Assembly (NCBI GenBank): GCA_010015745.1
Contig: ML978282.1
Coordinates: 1 to 64,000, forward strand
Source: Setomelanomma holmii
Taxonomy: Eukaryota; Ascomycota; Dothideomycetes; Pleosporales; Phaeosphaeriaceae
Direction of reading: 5' to 3'
Length of the DNA stretch: 64,000 nucleotides
Made by a program: the position numbers and the translations under genes. Under the pieces are notes generated by a model. The model saw only the letters and a program-made list of their open reading frames with translations, searched no databases and was not told where the DNA came from. The first letter of the stretch is position 1; every line of letters begins with the position of its first letter. This document shows positions 10,835 to 21,257 of this stretch, piece by piece.

Positions 10835-11842
10835 TTACAGAAGCAGGTTACGCATGAAGTCAGCACTAATTTGATGCGCCTTCATACAATGCGGAATTTC
10901 CAGGTACTTGCAACAGTTCTGGTAACCATGGCCACAACAGCTGCTGAATCCCGTGCTTAGAAGACTAACGATACAGACAGTACGCTTTCCTTGGCCCATT
11001 ATCTTAGTATGATCGAAAGTAATGTTTTCAACTCCATAGCTGTATGTTGAGGGCGAGCGATTAGAAACCTCTGAGACGTTCCTAACGATGACAATTTTGA
11101 CTTCCGAGCTGCTGATACTTGTCCTTGCATCGTCAACATCCAGTAGTACACGGAAGATTACGTTAGACGATCTGATGCATGATCCAGCGTCGTAAGACGT
11201 CTTCATGAGCGTCCCGTAATTTTTGATGGCGAAGTTGAGTGGGACTGGCTCCATGAACAGTGATAACATGTCTCTTGCTGTTTCTCCAATCATGTCCTTG
11301 TATGTGTCGTCCGGCGCATCATTGCTAGATTGCGTTTCATTATAGGTCCTCTCGATCAAGTCCGTCATCCTTTCGAACGCAATGTGTTTGTTGCTCGCAT
11401 CTTGCCTGGATGATATGGTCGTCACAGCTGTGCTCCAAGAATCTGTCTCATCCTCCAGCTGGATAAACCATAATTGGTAGCCTGTTTGTGTCCGCCTGAA
11501 AGCAGCTTGCCAATCTTGTCCGTTGAGTTGCAACATCCCCTTCTGTGCTAGATAGTTTACCCAGATCTGAACCCCTTCACGCGCATTCTGAATGCTTAAG
11601 AGATTCAAAAGGACGTTTGTTTCTGCACTAGGATAACGCAGGGTTCGATTGGGAAACACCACAGTAGCCCCCTTTGGTGTAATTTTGTCGAAAATGGATT
11701 TAACAGCAAGGAGAAGATCGTACTGAAGACTCCAATAGGCTGGCAACCTTTCGTGTAGGTATATTGTATATTTTCGTTCTTTCAATTGCTCCTGAAAATC
11801 TCGTTCTGCCACTAAGCGTTGTATCTCGTCCGTTCTCCGCAT
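10835..11842 (-). CDS. Hypothetical protein, single exon
   Basis: A 335-residue frame starting MRRTDEIQRLVAERDF at 11842. The N-terminal two-thirds is mixed alpha-beta without a familiar motif; the C-terminus has a Cys-rich patch (SSCCGHGYQNCCKYLEIPHC). It converges on the gene ending at 10722. I do not recognise the family. Codon use and length support a real gene. Confidence 0.55.
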   Translation of the reverse strand: MRRTDEIQRLVAERDFQEQLKERKYTIYLHERLPAYWSLQYDLLLAVKSIFDKITPKGATVVFPNRTLRYPSAETNVLLNLLSIQNAREGVQIWVNYLAQKGMLQLNGQDWQAAFRRTQTGYQLWFIQLEDETDSWSTAVTTISSRQDASNKHIAFERMTDLIERTYNETQSSNDAPDDTYKDMIGETARDMLSLFMEPVPLNFAIKNYGTLMKTSYDAGSCIRSSNVIFRVLLDVDDARTSISSSEVKIVIVRNVSEVSNRSPSTYSYGVENITFDHTKIMGQGKRTVCIVSLLSTGFSSCCGHGYQNCCKYLEIPHCMKAHQISADFMRNLLL

Positions 11843-12057
11843 GGCGGCTAAGTGCAGACTTCAACTCGCACAAGGGAATGGTTCAAAGTATCAAAGTGCT
11901 TTTAGCACAATGGAAAGGGGGAAGAAGCGGGACTACGGAAAGAAGTGATGACATTCGTCTTAAGTAAATTGTTCATGATACGGCGATTCTCGCAAGACCC
12001 GCCTGAAAGCAACGAACTGACGTAAATCACAATTCTATCCTGCTACAGACCAGACGC

Positions 12058-12675
12058 TCAGGCAAGATCACAACCCGCAATGCCTCCGGAGCTAGCGCAG
12101 CCAATCTTAGTATATTTTGTTGAGGTCAGAATATCGGCGTGATCCGTAGTGAGGTAGTGCCAACCAATCGACTCTTTGCCACAGACACCGCTCATGCCCG
12201 CCATATTAGGTTTCTCACATAGCCAAGCGCCAACAAAGATGTGTTTAAAGTTTTGTTTGACATCACCTGGGGCGAGAACCTGAGCCAAGGTTCCGGAATT
12301 GAGCTGGTGGACCATTTGGCCGTCACCATCGACGCAAGTCTTGTAAGCGTTTGCCTCAAGAATAGCGTCACGGGTAAGCTTAGGTAGAGCGAGATTGGTC
12401 CTCCACTCATCGACAACGACCATGTAGCTGGTTGTATTGGAGACCTCGATCGCTGCTGCGGCACTGCTCGTCGATTTGGCAAGTGCCGTACCTGAGGCGG
12501 ATGCGGTTGGATACGAGGAGTATCCCGAATTATGCGACTTTATCGTCACCGGTACGAACTTCCTAGAGCAGGATGCAGATATGCTCACATTAGAGGAAGG
12601 TGTCGGTACGTTCAGAAACGCCGCGCTTGTACCGCAAATTAAAATCAGTCTCAAAATGACATATAGATAATGCAT
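12058..12675 (-). CDS. Secreted CAP/SCP-like protein
   Basis: The frame opens at 12717, but the Met at 12675 starts a classical signal peptide (MHYLYVILRLILICGTSAA), giving 205 residues. A Ser/Ala-rich linker is followed by a domain that fits a CAP (SCP/PR-1) fold: WRTNLALPKLTRDAILEANA, GQMVHQLNSGTLAQVLAPG, the FVGAWLCE stretch and YTKIGCA near the end, with Cys spaced for disulfides. CAP proteins are extracellular and several bind lipids; the role here is unknown. It sits divergently beside the GH18 chitinase, so both could share the 12.68-12.97 kb spacer as promoter. Confidence 0.75.
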   Translation of the reverse strand: MHYLYVILRLILICGTSAAFLNVPTPSSNVSISASCSRKFVPVTIKSHNSGYSSYPTASASGTALAKSTSSAAAAIEVSNTTSYMVVVDEWRTNLALPKLTRDAILEANAYKTCVDGDGQMVHQLNSGTLAQVLAPGDVKQNFKHIFVGAWLCEKPNMAGMSGVCGKESIGWHYLTTDHADILTSTKYTKIGCASSGGIAGCDLA

Positions 12676-12970
12676 GAAGGAGCATGTCAGACATCGCGTT
12701 GAGCGCTCAATTAGCATTAATATAAGCTCGTAAAGTCGACTAGGTCATAGACGCCTAGTGAGGAGATACAAAAGCGACATTATTCTGCACGCGCCAACTT
12801 TTTGCAGCAGTACGAATAAAAAGCCATGAACAGACCTTAACGGCTAGAATGATGGGGTGAATATCACGATAAATTCACACGAATGTAATCTCCGTTCTTA
12901 TCTGAGATCAGCTTGGCAGATAATGCTATCACGAAAGTTCCCACGCTCGTTCCAAGAAAACGTCTAAAAC

Positions 12971-14587
12971 ATGCGTCTTCTACTATTGCTTATCAACATT
13001 CTAACAACCTTTGCTACTGTCACTACAAAGCAACATGCCCGTGCTGCAAGGCAAGTTACGGAAGGCTTCAGAAATGTGGCTTACTTTGTGAACTGGGTAG
13101 GGTATTGGTGGTGAGATCTGATGTATGAGAACTGACGCTTCTCAATGTAGTCAATCTATGCACGAGACTTTCACCCGGGAGACCTTGATGCTAGTGTTTT
13201 GACACATGTGATATACGCTTTCGCTAATGTTCATCCTGAAACGGGCGAGGTTTATCTTTCGGACACATGGTCAGATACCGATAAACGCTATCCTTCCGAT
13301 TCTTGGAATGAAAGTGGTGCTAATGTTTATGGATGCGCGAAGCAGCTGTATCTACAAAAGAAGCGAAACCGCAAACTGAAAACACTTCTTTCGATTGGCG
13401 GATGGACGTACTCGAGCAGCTTTGCACAGCCAGCCTCTACTAGTTCTGGTAGAGTTCAGTTCGCGAGTACAGCCGTTCAGCTTGTTACTAATCTTGGATT
13501 CGATGGTACGTGTCTACATGTACACGCAGGTTCCTTGACTAAACGCTCACGAACGCTAGGTCTTGATATAGACTGGGAATATCCACAAAGTATGAAGATC
13601 GTTATAGACAATCCGACAAGACTGATGGCGTGTTACCAGACGAGGCTCAAGCTAGCGATTTTGTAGCTCTGCTTGCGGAGACTCGTAATGTAATTGATGT
13701 AATCGGATATTGACAAACTTCTGACACATTCAGCACCTGGATGCCTACGAGAAACGCCATCAGCTGAATCAAAGTCTACTCCTGACTGTTGCAGCTCCGG
13801 CAGGTTAGTGAACTAAATTCTTACAAGTTAAAACTCACGTGTGCAGGTCCTACGAACTACAATATACTAAAGCTAGCCTCAATGGACAGCTACCTTGACT
13901 TTTGGAATCTCATGTAAGTTCAATCATGCCTTTTGTGCCGTTGCACAGTTTACATTCTCCAAGGACATACGACTACTCTGTTTCTGGAGAGGGCGTAGCA
14001 GCTCACAACGCCAATTGGAACAGGTCAACCTTGAACCCAAAAAGTACCCCATTTAACTCCGATGAGACCATCATGGCTTATATTAAGGCTGGAATCCCTG
14101 CTAAGAAGATCGTTGTCGGTATGCCGCTCTATGGTCGCTCTTTTGCTAATACAGATGGCCCGGGCAAAGCCTTCTCTGGCACTGGTATAGGCACATGGGA
14201 ACCAGGAATTTACGACTACAAAACTCTGTCTGAGTCATACGGCAAGATAACGGTAGACCCGTCGATTGCAGCGAGCTGGAGCTACGATTCGACGAAACGA
14301 CTCATGATTAGCTTCGACACACCTAATGTTACATTGAAGAAAACTGAGTACATAAAAACCGCAGCTCTGGGTGGTGCTATGTGGTGGGAGTCAAGCAGCG
14401 ATAAATTGGGGTCTGAATCGCTAATCTCGACCGTAAGTTCTGCGATTCGCAGAGATATTACATGACTTAACGCAATCTACAGTTTGTCCAAGGTATCGGA
14501 GGCGCAAGTGCTCTTGAAGATAGCCGCAACCTACTCCAGTACCCTGATTCTGTATACGAGAACATAAGAGATGGCATGAGTAATTAG
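12971..14587 (+). CDS. Secreted GH18 chitinase, eight exons
   Basis: Exons 12971-13096, 13151-13505, 13560-13589, 13640-13689, 13734-13803, 13847-13913, 13964-14432 and 14483-14587 join in phase to 423 residues; all introns are GT-AG, 43-54 nt. [17 protein letters not shown] is a signal peptide. GH18 signatures are complete: [12 protein letters not shown] and the catalytic [11 protein letters not shown] (DxxDxDxE with Glu as proton donor), assembled across the 13506-13559 intron; then [15 protein letters not shown] and GGAMWWESS. It should hydrolyse beta-1,4 links of chitin outside the cell. It resembles fungal class V chitinases but has no visible chitin-binding module. An AA11-type LPMO lies 4.5 kb downstream. 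Confidence 0.92.
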
Positions 14588-14605
14588 ATAGGATTTTAGT
14601 TCCCT

Positions 14606-15057
14606 GCGCCTAGCAGCAGCACGTTCCTAGAAAACGTGCTGCTAGAAACCTGCTGCTAGAAATAAGCTACTAGAAACGTGCTATTACTATAAACGTGCTG
14701 TTGCTAGAAACCTGCTGCTGCTAGAAACGTGCTATTACTAGAAATAAACTACTACTAGAAACGTACTGTTGCTAGACACCTGCTGTTGCTAGAAACCTGC
14801 TGTTGCTAGAAACCTGCTGTTGCTAGAAACGTACTGTTACTAAGAACCTACTGCTACTAGAAACCTGCTGTTGCTAGAAACCTGCTGTTGCTAGAAACCT
14901 GCTGTTGCTAGAAACCTGCTGTTGCTGGAAACGTACTGTTACTAAGAACCTGCTGTTGCTAGAAACCTGCTGTTGCTGGAAACGTACTAGAAACGTGCTG
15001 TTACTAGAAATAGGCTAGAAATACTGCTTCTAGCAGCACGTTCCTAAGGCACATTCC
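14606..15057. repeat. Minisatellite of about 17-18 bp units (GCTAGAAACCTGCTGTT)
   Basis: Tandem degenerate units built on CTAGAAACCTGCTGTTG, some with GTGCTATTACTAGAAAC variants, about 450 bp in all. The two ends carry related blocks in opposite arrangement (AGCAGCACGTTCCTAG near 14611 and CTAGCAGCACGTTCCTAAG near 15028). It starts right after the chitinase stop codon. Confidence 0.85.
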
Positions 15058-15113
15058 TAGGCAGCAGAGCGTAAGTCATTCCTACTTTAAATCTCAAAAG
15101 AAGGTGTTTCAAT

Positions 15114-16024
15114 TTAACTACTTGCATTAAGATAACGAAGACACCTCTTAAGAAGCAGATCAAGCTCAGCGATGTGTTGCCAATGTATTCTCAAGCCAGC
15201 TAAGTGCGCCACCAGCGTAATTGATGTTGGAAGTTCAAGTAGAATTTCACGCCGAAACTTATACAACTTTCCAATCTCACAGAAGTCGAGGGACTCATCG
15301 ACTTGTTTGTGCTGCAGTCGTGTGCAGGCTTTGTGGAAATCAACCCACAAATCTTGACGACGACTTTCAAGTAGTTCTATGGCAAGAGTCAATCTTTGCC
15401 AACACAGGGAAGAGAAAAGTGCTTACTGCTGAGATCGGTCGTTGTCTGATATGAATAGTCAATCTTTGAAACAAGATACGATTTGTTATCGTATTCGAAG
15501 ATCCAATCCTCTTCTACCAAACTCATGTTTGCGGCAATTACATCCAAAACAATGGAGAGTTTTCGGCATCGTTCTTCGGTATGATAGAAACCTCCCAGAA
15601 TACGGACCCATCGCTGCCAATCCCGTCCATACGGTCTGTCATGCTCCCATAGATTTTCTACCCATTTCTGAGCTTCAACGTGGGGAACAACAATGTCCCT
15701 GACGTTGTATTTATCACTCACAATAGCGAGCTGAACAAGATCAGAAGATAATATCGATAGAGGTATCAGGCTCGTTCGATGATGGAGAAGTAAGAATAGA
15801 ACTCGAATAGCGAAAGCTTGGTCGTGAGCCAGGTGATACGTGGAGGTCTTCTGGGAAAGGAGCGTTCGGAAGGAGGGAACTTCCGCTAGTACATGCTTAG
15901 AAACCCGGTAGCAAGCATTTCTGCCCACTCTTACTAGAACAGAACAATCATCTCTGCCTTCAGTGATATTCTCCGGTTGATGCATAGGCTCAGATGCTGT
16001 AAGGAGTGGTACAACGAGAGACAT
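15114..16024 (-). CDS. BTB/POZ-domain protein, 3' splice junction unresolved
   Basis: The first frame (16024-15389) starts MSLVVPLLTASEP and holds a fungal BTB/POZ-like domain: DDCSVLVRVGRNACYRVSKH, FRTLLS and SILSSDLVQLAIVSDKYNV. A second frame (15392-15114; LAIELLESRRQDLW, then helical Leu-rich sequence) looks like the C-terminal half. A GTAAGC...CAAAG segment lies between them, but it is only 33 nt and joins out of phase, so there is either an intron I cannot place or a frameshift. Such proteins often act as adaptors for cullin-3 ligases; the partner is unknown. Confidence 0.6.
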
Positions 16025-16231
16025 GCTTTCGACTACATCTTCTATATATGCAAGCTTTTGAGCTCATGACTAAGCATGTTTGAAGAGTTGTCCTCGGCTA
16101 TCAGCTGGCGCCGACTGTTCTCCAATCGGACTATTTCCAAGCAAACTTAGTCGCATTTGGGAACGGTTCCGGCATGAAGACGCGTATTTCACAGGCGACC
16201 CACGTTCATTCTCTCATATCGAAAACCCACG

Positions 16232-16813
16232 ATGAACTGCTCCCGATCATCGCTTTTTTGCGAGGTAACTGCGGATGTTGAACGATGTGCTGTGTGCTCA
16301 GCAGAGCTCGGACAAGGAGATGACCGAGCTGCGCTGATTTTTGTGCTGAAGGACTGTCGCTGCGTAAGTCGAACGGTACTCAACGGGTTACAATTTGCTA
16401 AATTAAATAGGTCATATGTGGCCTCTGTGTGAGATATTCAACTTCCGTTCCCTTCCTACCTTGTAAACGCACCAGGCACAGTAGATTTGGCTGGCAGCGG
16501 CCTCTACAATTGTATAATATCGACTGTACTATCTGCCTCGAGCCTAGACAAGCTGACCGAATTTCTCTGCTTTGTGGTAAGCGTCTTCGGTGCCCTGTAG
16601 TAATTACTTTTGACTTATGTTCCAGGCCACGTGTACTGCCGGAAGTGCATACTAAGGTGGATGCGTTCGGCGTCGCGTCTTAATCAGCAGAGGGTCATTT
16701 GTCCAACTTGTAAAAATGGGAGGACAAAGTTAAATCACTTGACACATCCTGATCAGGTCGTCAAGCCGACGCGCAAGGGAATTATAGGTAAATTGTCGAG
16801 GAGTATCCTCTAA
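16232..16813 (+). CDS. RING-finger protein, three exons
   Basis: Exons 16232-16363, 16411-16576 and 16626-16813 join in phase to 161 residues. A C-terminal RING of C3HC4 type is assembled across the last intron: CTICLEP, LLCGHVYCRKC and CPTC with normal spacing. The N-terminal half has a second Cys set (CAVCSAEL, DCRCVICGLC), possibly another zinc site. It is a likely E3 ubiquitin ligase or ligase subunit; the substrate is unknown. No membrane segment or signal peptide is seen. Confidence 0.75.
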
Positions 16814-17159
16814 ATGCAGACTACATTTTTTGAGCACTAGTTACATCTATACTTGCATCTCTGTCCCGTCTTTGTGCTTATTGGCTATACTTGTTACTGA
16901 TTTACGGATGAAGTATTTTCCTAGTGCTACATGGAAGGATGTGCGCAGCATATCATCACCCTGATGCGGAATCTCCAGATCCCGTGCCAAGTCATAACTC
17001 CGTGGCATGTTCTCGGACATGACATGATGTCCTACGGTAGCGTCGGAACCATGTCGTACTTAAGCCTGAAGTCGAAGACTTCCCTCTTACGTATATTTGC
17101 TTTCGACCGTTTATCACAGGATGGTGTCTATGCCCCACTATGAACCGTATCTGCTCGTC

Positions 17160-17730
17160 ATGTCGGGCACTTCTCAAAATGCCCCATTTCTAGCTTCCTG
17201 GAAAGACCTCAAAGACCACGTTCGCACAATCATCAAAAACCCAGGTTGGACCGGCGTACATGATGTCTCGGATAGTGATAGATCCCAGGGATGGTGTAAC
17301 ATCAGGCGAGAGGATCAGGCTAAGGCGGCATACGGTATGTGTACAATTGCTCATGCATCCTACGGGCCCTAATATGATATTTACAGAGCAATACGTATCA
17401 ATACCACAGATGAGAGTGTGCCTTCTTACAAGATCGCTCTGCGGCACCTACCACTTATTGCAACACAATTGTCCAGTTGGTGTCGCTAGCTCAGGTTGCA
17501 GCGAAGGTCTTCGTATTCGTGTTGATCACAATGTCTCTGTTAGCTATGAGTCTTACTCAGCATATAATCACGGGTTCGCCTGCTCCACGTTTCTACATAC
17601 ATACTCCACCGCGAGCCAATACCAAACCCTGTACGCAAGCAATACAGCGTTAAATCTTTATTCCGGAAGCTCAATATGTAGGAAGAACTTGCTGGAAGCC
17701 CCACTACAAGGTTACGCCGGTATCGAATAG
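17160..17730 (+). CDS. Degenerate RRM-like protein, two exons (tentative)
   Basis: ATG 17160, exon 17160-17334, a GTATGT...TTACAG intron (17335-17386) and exon 17387-17730 give 172 residues. The first exon reads SWKDLKDHVRTIIKNPGWTG then GWCNIRREDQAKAAYE, matching the helix-strand layout of a divergent RRM of the WQDLKD type. The second exon (LCGTYHLLQHNCPV and beyond) has no motif I know and could have lost frame. RNA binding is inference only. Confidence 0.4.
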
Positions 17731-18083
17731 TGTCAGAGTGTTCGAGGAGATATATACATGCGGAGTATTATTCAGGGTACCATCGGCCATAGGCAACGAA
17801 TGAACAGTATAATCTGCTATTTGTCACGTTCATCGGATAGTGTTTGGTACGGGGGGTGCCGATGTATATTCTGCTGCAGTGTCATTCGAATAAGAAAGGA
17901 TATGTGTGCAGAGAGACGTGTCGTCTGTCCAAGCATCAGATAATGTCAGTCCCAACTCGATCGCTTATTTGAGGGCATCTGGCCAGCGTATATAGAGTGG
18001 TAATATCATCTGTGGAAGGACTTACGGGTTCGTTGCGTCACAGGACCATTCAATTTATACACAGCTATCACAGCAGGTCCAGT

Positions 18084-18788
18084 ATGCTTGGTAGCACCAA
18101 GAAAATTCCACCTGGTCACAATGAGCCAGAGACTTCGTACAGTTCGGCCTCCCCTATCGACCGTAGCTTCTTACCATTAGCATATCTGGTCCCTTCCAAT
18201 CGCCCAGCTCGCGAGGCTATTGCCAATGCTTGCAAAGAGACCTCTGTCTATCACTCAAATTTTATCGGTCATATCGACTACCGTGGAGATCCGAGTACTC
18301 TATGTTTTGAATTAGCTCTTGGCGGACTTCCAGAACACTCAGAGATAGGTTGGCGCATCGGGAGAGGCTGTAGAGAATTGGAGAACTATGGAGTCGAACT
18401 ATTGCTAGCAACAGACGATGACAGTATTTCTGGTGTCCATGCGAGATTTGGCTGGACGACTCTTCGTCCTGATTTTCTCCTTATACTCAACGAGCAAAGT
18501 AAGCGCTGCACCATTAATGGTCGCGACTTTAACGAAGGGGGTCAAACCATACCTGCAGAGAACACCATTCTCATTGGAGATTGCGCCTTTACGCTTATCT
18601 TTAGACAAAGAAAGCCGCTAGAAGAAGCCTACTTCCAAACTGAACTACAAAATCTTGTTTTTTCACTACACGAACGTAGACGAAAGGGCGATGTCGCGCA
18701 AGCAAAGGAAGTCTTCGTAGAACAAAGATCCCTCAAGAGACGCAGATCAGATCTAGATGATGAGGAGCATGACAGAGACTTTAATTAG
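18084..18788 (+). CDS. FHA-domain protein
   Basis: The frame is open upstream from 17997 without an ATG; the first Met is at 18084, giving 234 residues. The central part matches a forkhead-associated domain: GWRIGRG, DDDSISGVHARFGW (the S-x-x-H core), then RCTINGRDF and NTILIGDCAFTLIF as the last strands. FHA domains bind phosphothreonine. The C-terminus is charged with an SLKRRRSDLDDEEHD tail that may be a nuclear signal. No kinase domain is fused. The 1.2 kb upstream could hold an unseen exon. Confidence 0.7.
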   Translation: MLGSTKKIPPGHNEPETSYSSASPIDRSFLPLAYLVPSNRPAREAIANACKETSVYHSNFIGHIDYRGDPSTLCFELALGGLPEHSEIGWRIGRGCRELENYGVELLLATDDDSISGVHARFGWTTLRPDFLLILNEQSKRCTINGRDFNEGGQTIPAENTILIGDCAFTLIFRQRKPLEEAYFQTELQNLVFSLHERRRKGDVAQAKEVFVEQRSLKRRRSDLDDEEHDRDFN

Positions 18789-19060
18789 GAAAATGCTGCT
18801 TGTTGGCGTCGATTTGGCCTGCATGCTCAACCTCGTCTAGTCCATCCAAGATTCTTGCATGTTAAGGCTGTTTCAACAAATTGATCATTTCGATGTACTG
18901 TATTCAACGAATCCATCTCTAGTAGCCACAGCCAAGGCCCACGCCTACTCCTAGCCCTCCAAGGTTAGCTTCTGATACAAATACATATATCAGTCTACTT
19001 CCGAAACCGCAGATGTCAAATTTAATCGCACTCTTGCCATCTCTGATACCATTACTCACG

Positions 19061-20086
19061 ATGAAATACAGAGTCTACCTACAATTGTTTTGCATGAGCA
19101 CAGCTCTAGCCCACATGTCGCTATGGTTTCCACCTCCTCTAGGTGGTGCTAAAGAAGCCAACTCATTAACCACACACGTTGATGACAAGTTGAATTTTCC
19201 ATTGGGATGTTGTGATGCAGATGGTGCACCCAGCTTGTCATCGCCCGGCGATTGTAGGGGCCATCTGGATCTACTCGGTACGGGAGAAGGTGCACCTCAA
19301 GTCACCTGGGAGCCTGGCCAGGATGCGCACTTCCAGCTTTCTGACCACACATACACGAGCGGTGCACCTGGTTCTACGCATTATGGCGGCAGCTGCCAAG
19401 TTGGTTTCTCCGTCGACAAAGGGCAGACATGGAGGGCTGCAGCTTCCTATCATGGCAATTGCCCGCACCGCAGCGAGAAGGATGGTCAGATCTTTAACTT
19501 CAAAGTACCAGTTGGTATTCCTTCAGGGCCAGCTGTATTTGCGTGGATATGGTTGAACCGCGAGCACGAGTCTTTCATGAACTGTGCATCAGTACAAATC
19601 GGCCAAGGCTCCAGCAACGTCACGGTCAGAGCTCTTTCGACTAAAGTCTCTTCTTCAATAAAGTTACCACCGACATCTGCCCATCGGTCTTATGGAGAAG
19701 ATAAGACACGTATGTCAAGCATTTATGACGCACCTCATCGGTCTAGCAGCGGCACCTGGAGTGTTGCAAAGCCTACCGGCAGTTCCCAGGAATATTTGAG
19801 TCACGGACGCAGTACAAGACATCCAACATACTATTTCCCGCGTGCGATTCATCGTAGCAAAACCCTTCTGCAGCCCAGCCGCCTGCTATCCAAGCGCGCC
19901 GTTGAGATCTGCGACTGGAACTCTGCACCAACTATGAAGACGAGCTACTACACGGCCGATGCAAGGTGTGCGGCCAATGCCAAAACAAATAAGCCAGAAA
20001 GTGATGACTTTGAGGTCGGCTGGAGCGACGCTTGTGGTATTGTTGAAGGTGACGGGCAGTATCCTATCAAGGACATTGACTGCTAA
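19061..20086 (+). CDS. AA11-type lytic polysaccharide monooxygenase
   Basis: The frame opens at 19013, but Met at 19061 starts a 17-residue signal peptide cleaved before His, as LPMOs need: ALA then HMSLWFPPPL. The AA11 pattern continues with STHYGGSCQVGFSVDKGQTW (second copper His), the ASYHGNCP loop and SGPAVFAWIWLNREHESFMNCASVQI. In known AA11 enzymes the last block reads ...MYMNCA; here the axial Tyr position appears to be Phe (ESFMNCA). A 130-residue C-terminal extension of unknown role follows (AVEICDWNSAPTMKTSYY, ending in Cys). Expected to oxidise chitin; a GH18 chitinase is 4.5 kb upstream. Confidence 0.8.
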   Translation: MKYRVYLQLFCMSTALAHMSLWFPPPLGGAKEANSLTTHVDDKLNFPLGCCDADGAPSLSSPGDCRGHLDLLGTGEGAPQVTWEPGQDAHFQLSDHTYTSGAPGSTHYGGSCQVGFSVDKGQTWRAAASYHGNCPHRSEKDGQIFNFKVPVGIPSGPAVFAWIWLNREHESFMNCASVQIGQGSSNVTVRALSTKVSSSIKLPPTSAHRSYGEDKTRMSSIYDAPHRSSSGTWSVAKPTGSSQEYLSHGRSTRHPTYYFPRAIHRSKTLLQPSRLLSKRAVEICDWNSAPTMKTSYYTADARCAANAKTNKPESDDFEVGWSDACGIVEGDGQYPIKDIDC

Positions 20087-20686
20087 GAGCTTAATTAAGA
20101 ATAACTTAGAGCTAGAGTAGACAGTAAACTAAGGAGCTCAGCCTTCTCTTGTGTCTATGAAATGGTAGGCTCTTCTTACTGAGCAGATCAGAGATCACTA
20201 AAATCCGCTCTAACATCACGATGAATCCTTTAAGTTATCCGTGATACGTGATATACTGTTTACAGTTTTGTAAAGCAAGATGCTATTTATTAAGGACTTG
20301 CATGCTAGCATTTTCTACTGCTCTCTCGCGTACCTCTAGAACTGCTCGCAACAGCAAGTAGAGCAACTAATTATACGATTAGAGATGTTGTGATTAGCTG
20401 TCTTCTTTTGCTATATCTTATCTATTAGTGTAACGTAAGTTAGAAGCGAAAGCTGTTACACGAACTCTTAGCGTAGATCACCGGAAACTACGGACTATCT
20501 GAACAAAGAAATGATTCAAAGACGTAATTAAACACAGACGAGGGCTAGTGCTGCGCGAAAAGTAATCCATCTCTATTCTGATGTTCGCGACGTAGCTAGT
20601 CCATTCTTTGTACATGCGCAATATTTAAGTCAGTCTTAATCATAGTAGACATACTCTCGCTAAGGTCTTTAGTTAATACGGACGAC
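20087..20686. other. Intergenic, nothing recognised
   Basis: About 600 bp of mildly AT-rich sequence with CTTAGAG/CTAGAG words but no frame or clear repeat. It probably holds the 3' end of the LPMO transcript and the promoter of the next gene. Confidence 0.4.
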
Positions 20687-21257
20687 ATGCAGCATAGAGT
20701 TCTACTCATTATCTGCAACCTCTCAGCGTCTATACTCGCACAGACGACAAATCTAACTTTACAGAATAACCGCATCCAGACCGGATGTACACCGAAGGTA
20801 CTGATTATATAGTTTGGCTGTTACAAGCTCTAATTAAGTTGGTACTATAGATATACTTCTGCTCAGACCAGTCATGGGCAAACTGTCAAGCACCAATCAC
20901 GTCCTCAAATCGGTGCATCGCTATGGACCGTCTCAACGATGTCAAATCAATCGCAGTTGATCTAGGTCTATGTTGTCGATTTTACACGTATGTCTATTTC
21001 CGCTTCTTCTTTTAAATTCAAGAATTTTAAGTAGGTTATCTAGGGATGACAAATGCACCACTCGATATAAAGATAATGGCAATAACGCAATTTGGTACCC
21101 AGGCATGGGATTTCTTGATGAAGCAACAAAAGATAAGCTAGGTAGCTATATGTGTAAAAACGGGACTACTGTTGCAGATTGTCCAGATAGTAGCGCAGTA
21201 AGCGGAACTCTGCCTGCAAGTTCAGCAAGCGCTACTTTATCTCATTATTCAGCATAG
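20687..21257 (+). CDS. Small cysteine-rich secreted protein, three exons
   Basis: Exons 20687-20797, 20851-20987 and 21044-21257 join in phase to 153 residues through GTACTG...ATAG and GTATGT...CTAG introns. MQHRVLLIICNLSASILA is a signal peptide. The mature part has about ten Cys (GCTPK, FCSDQ, NCQAP, RCIAM, LCCRFY, KCTTR, MCKNG, DCPDS) and ends in a Ser/Ala-rich tail without a clear GPI signal. Size, Cys content and secretion fit an effector-like or cell-wall protein, but no family is recognised. Confidence 0.7.
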
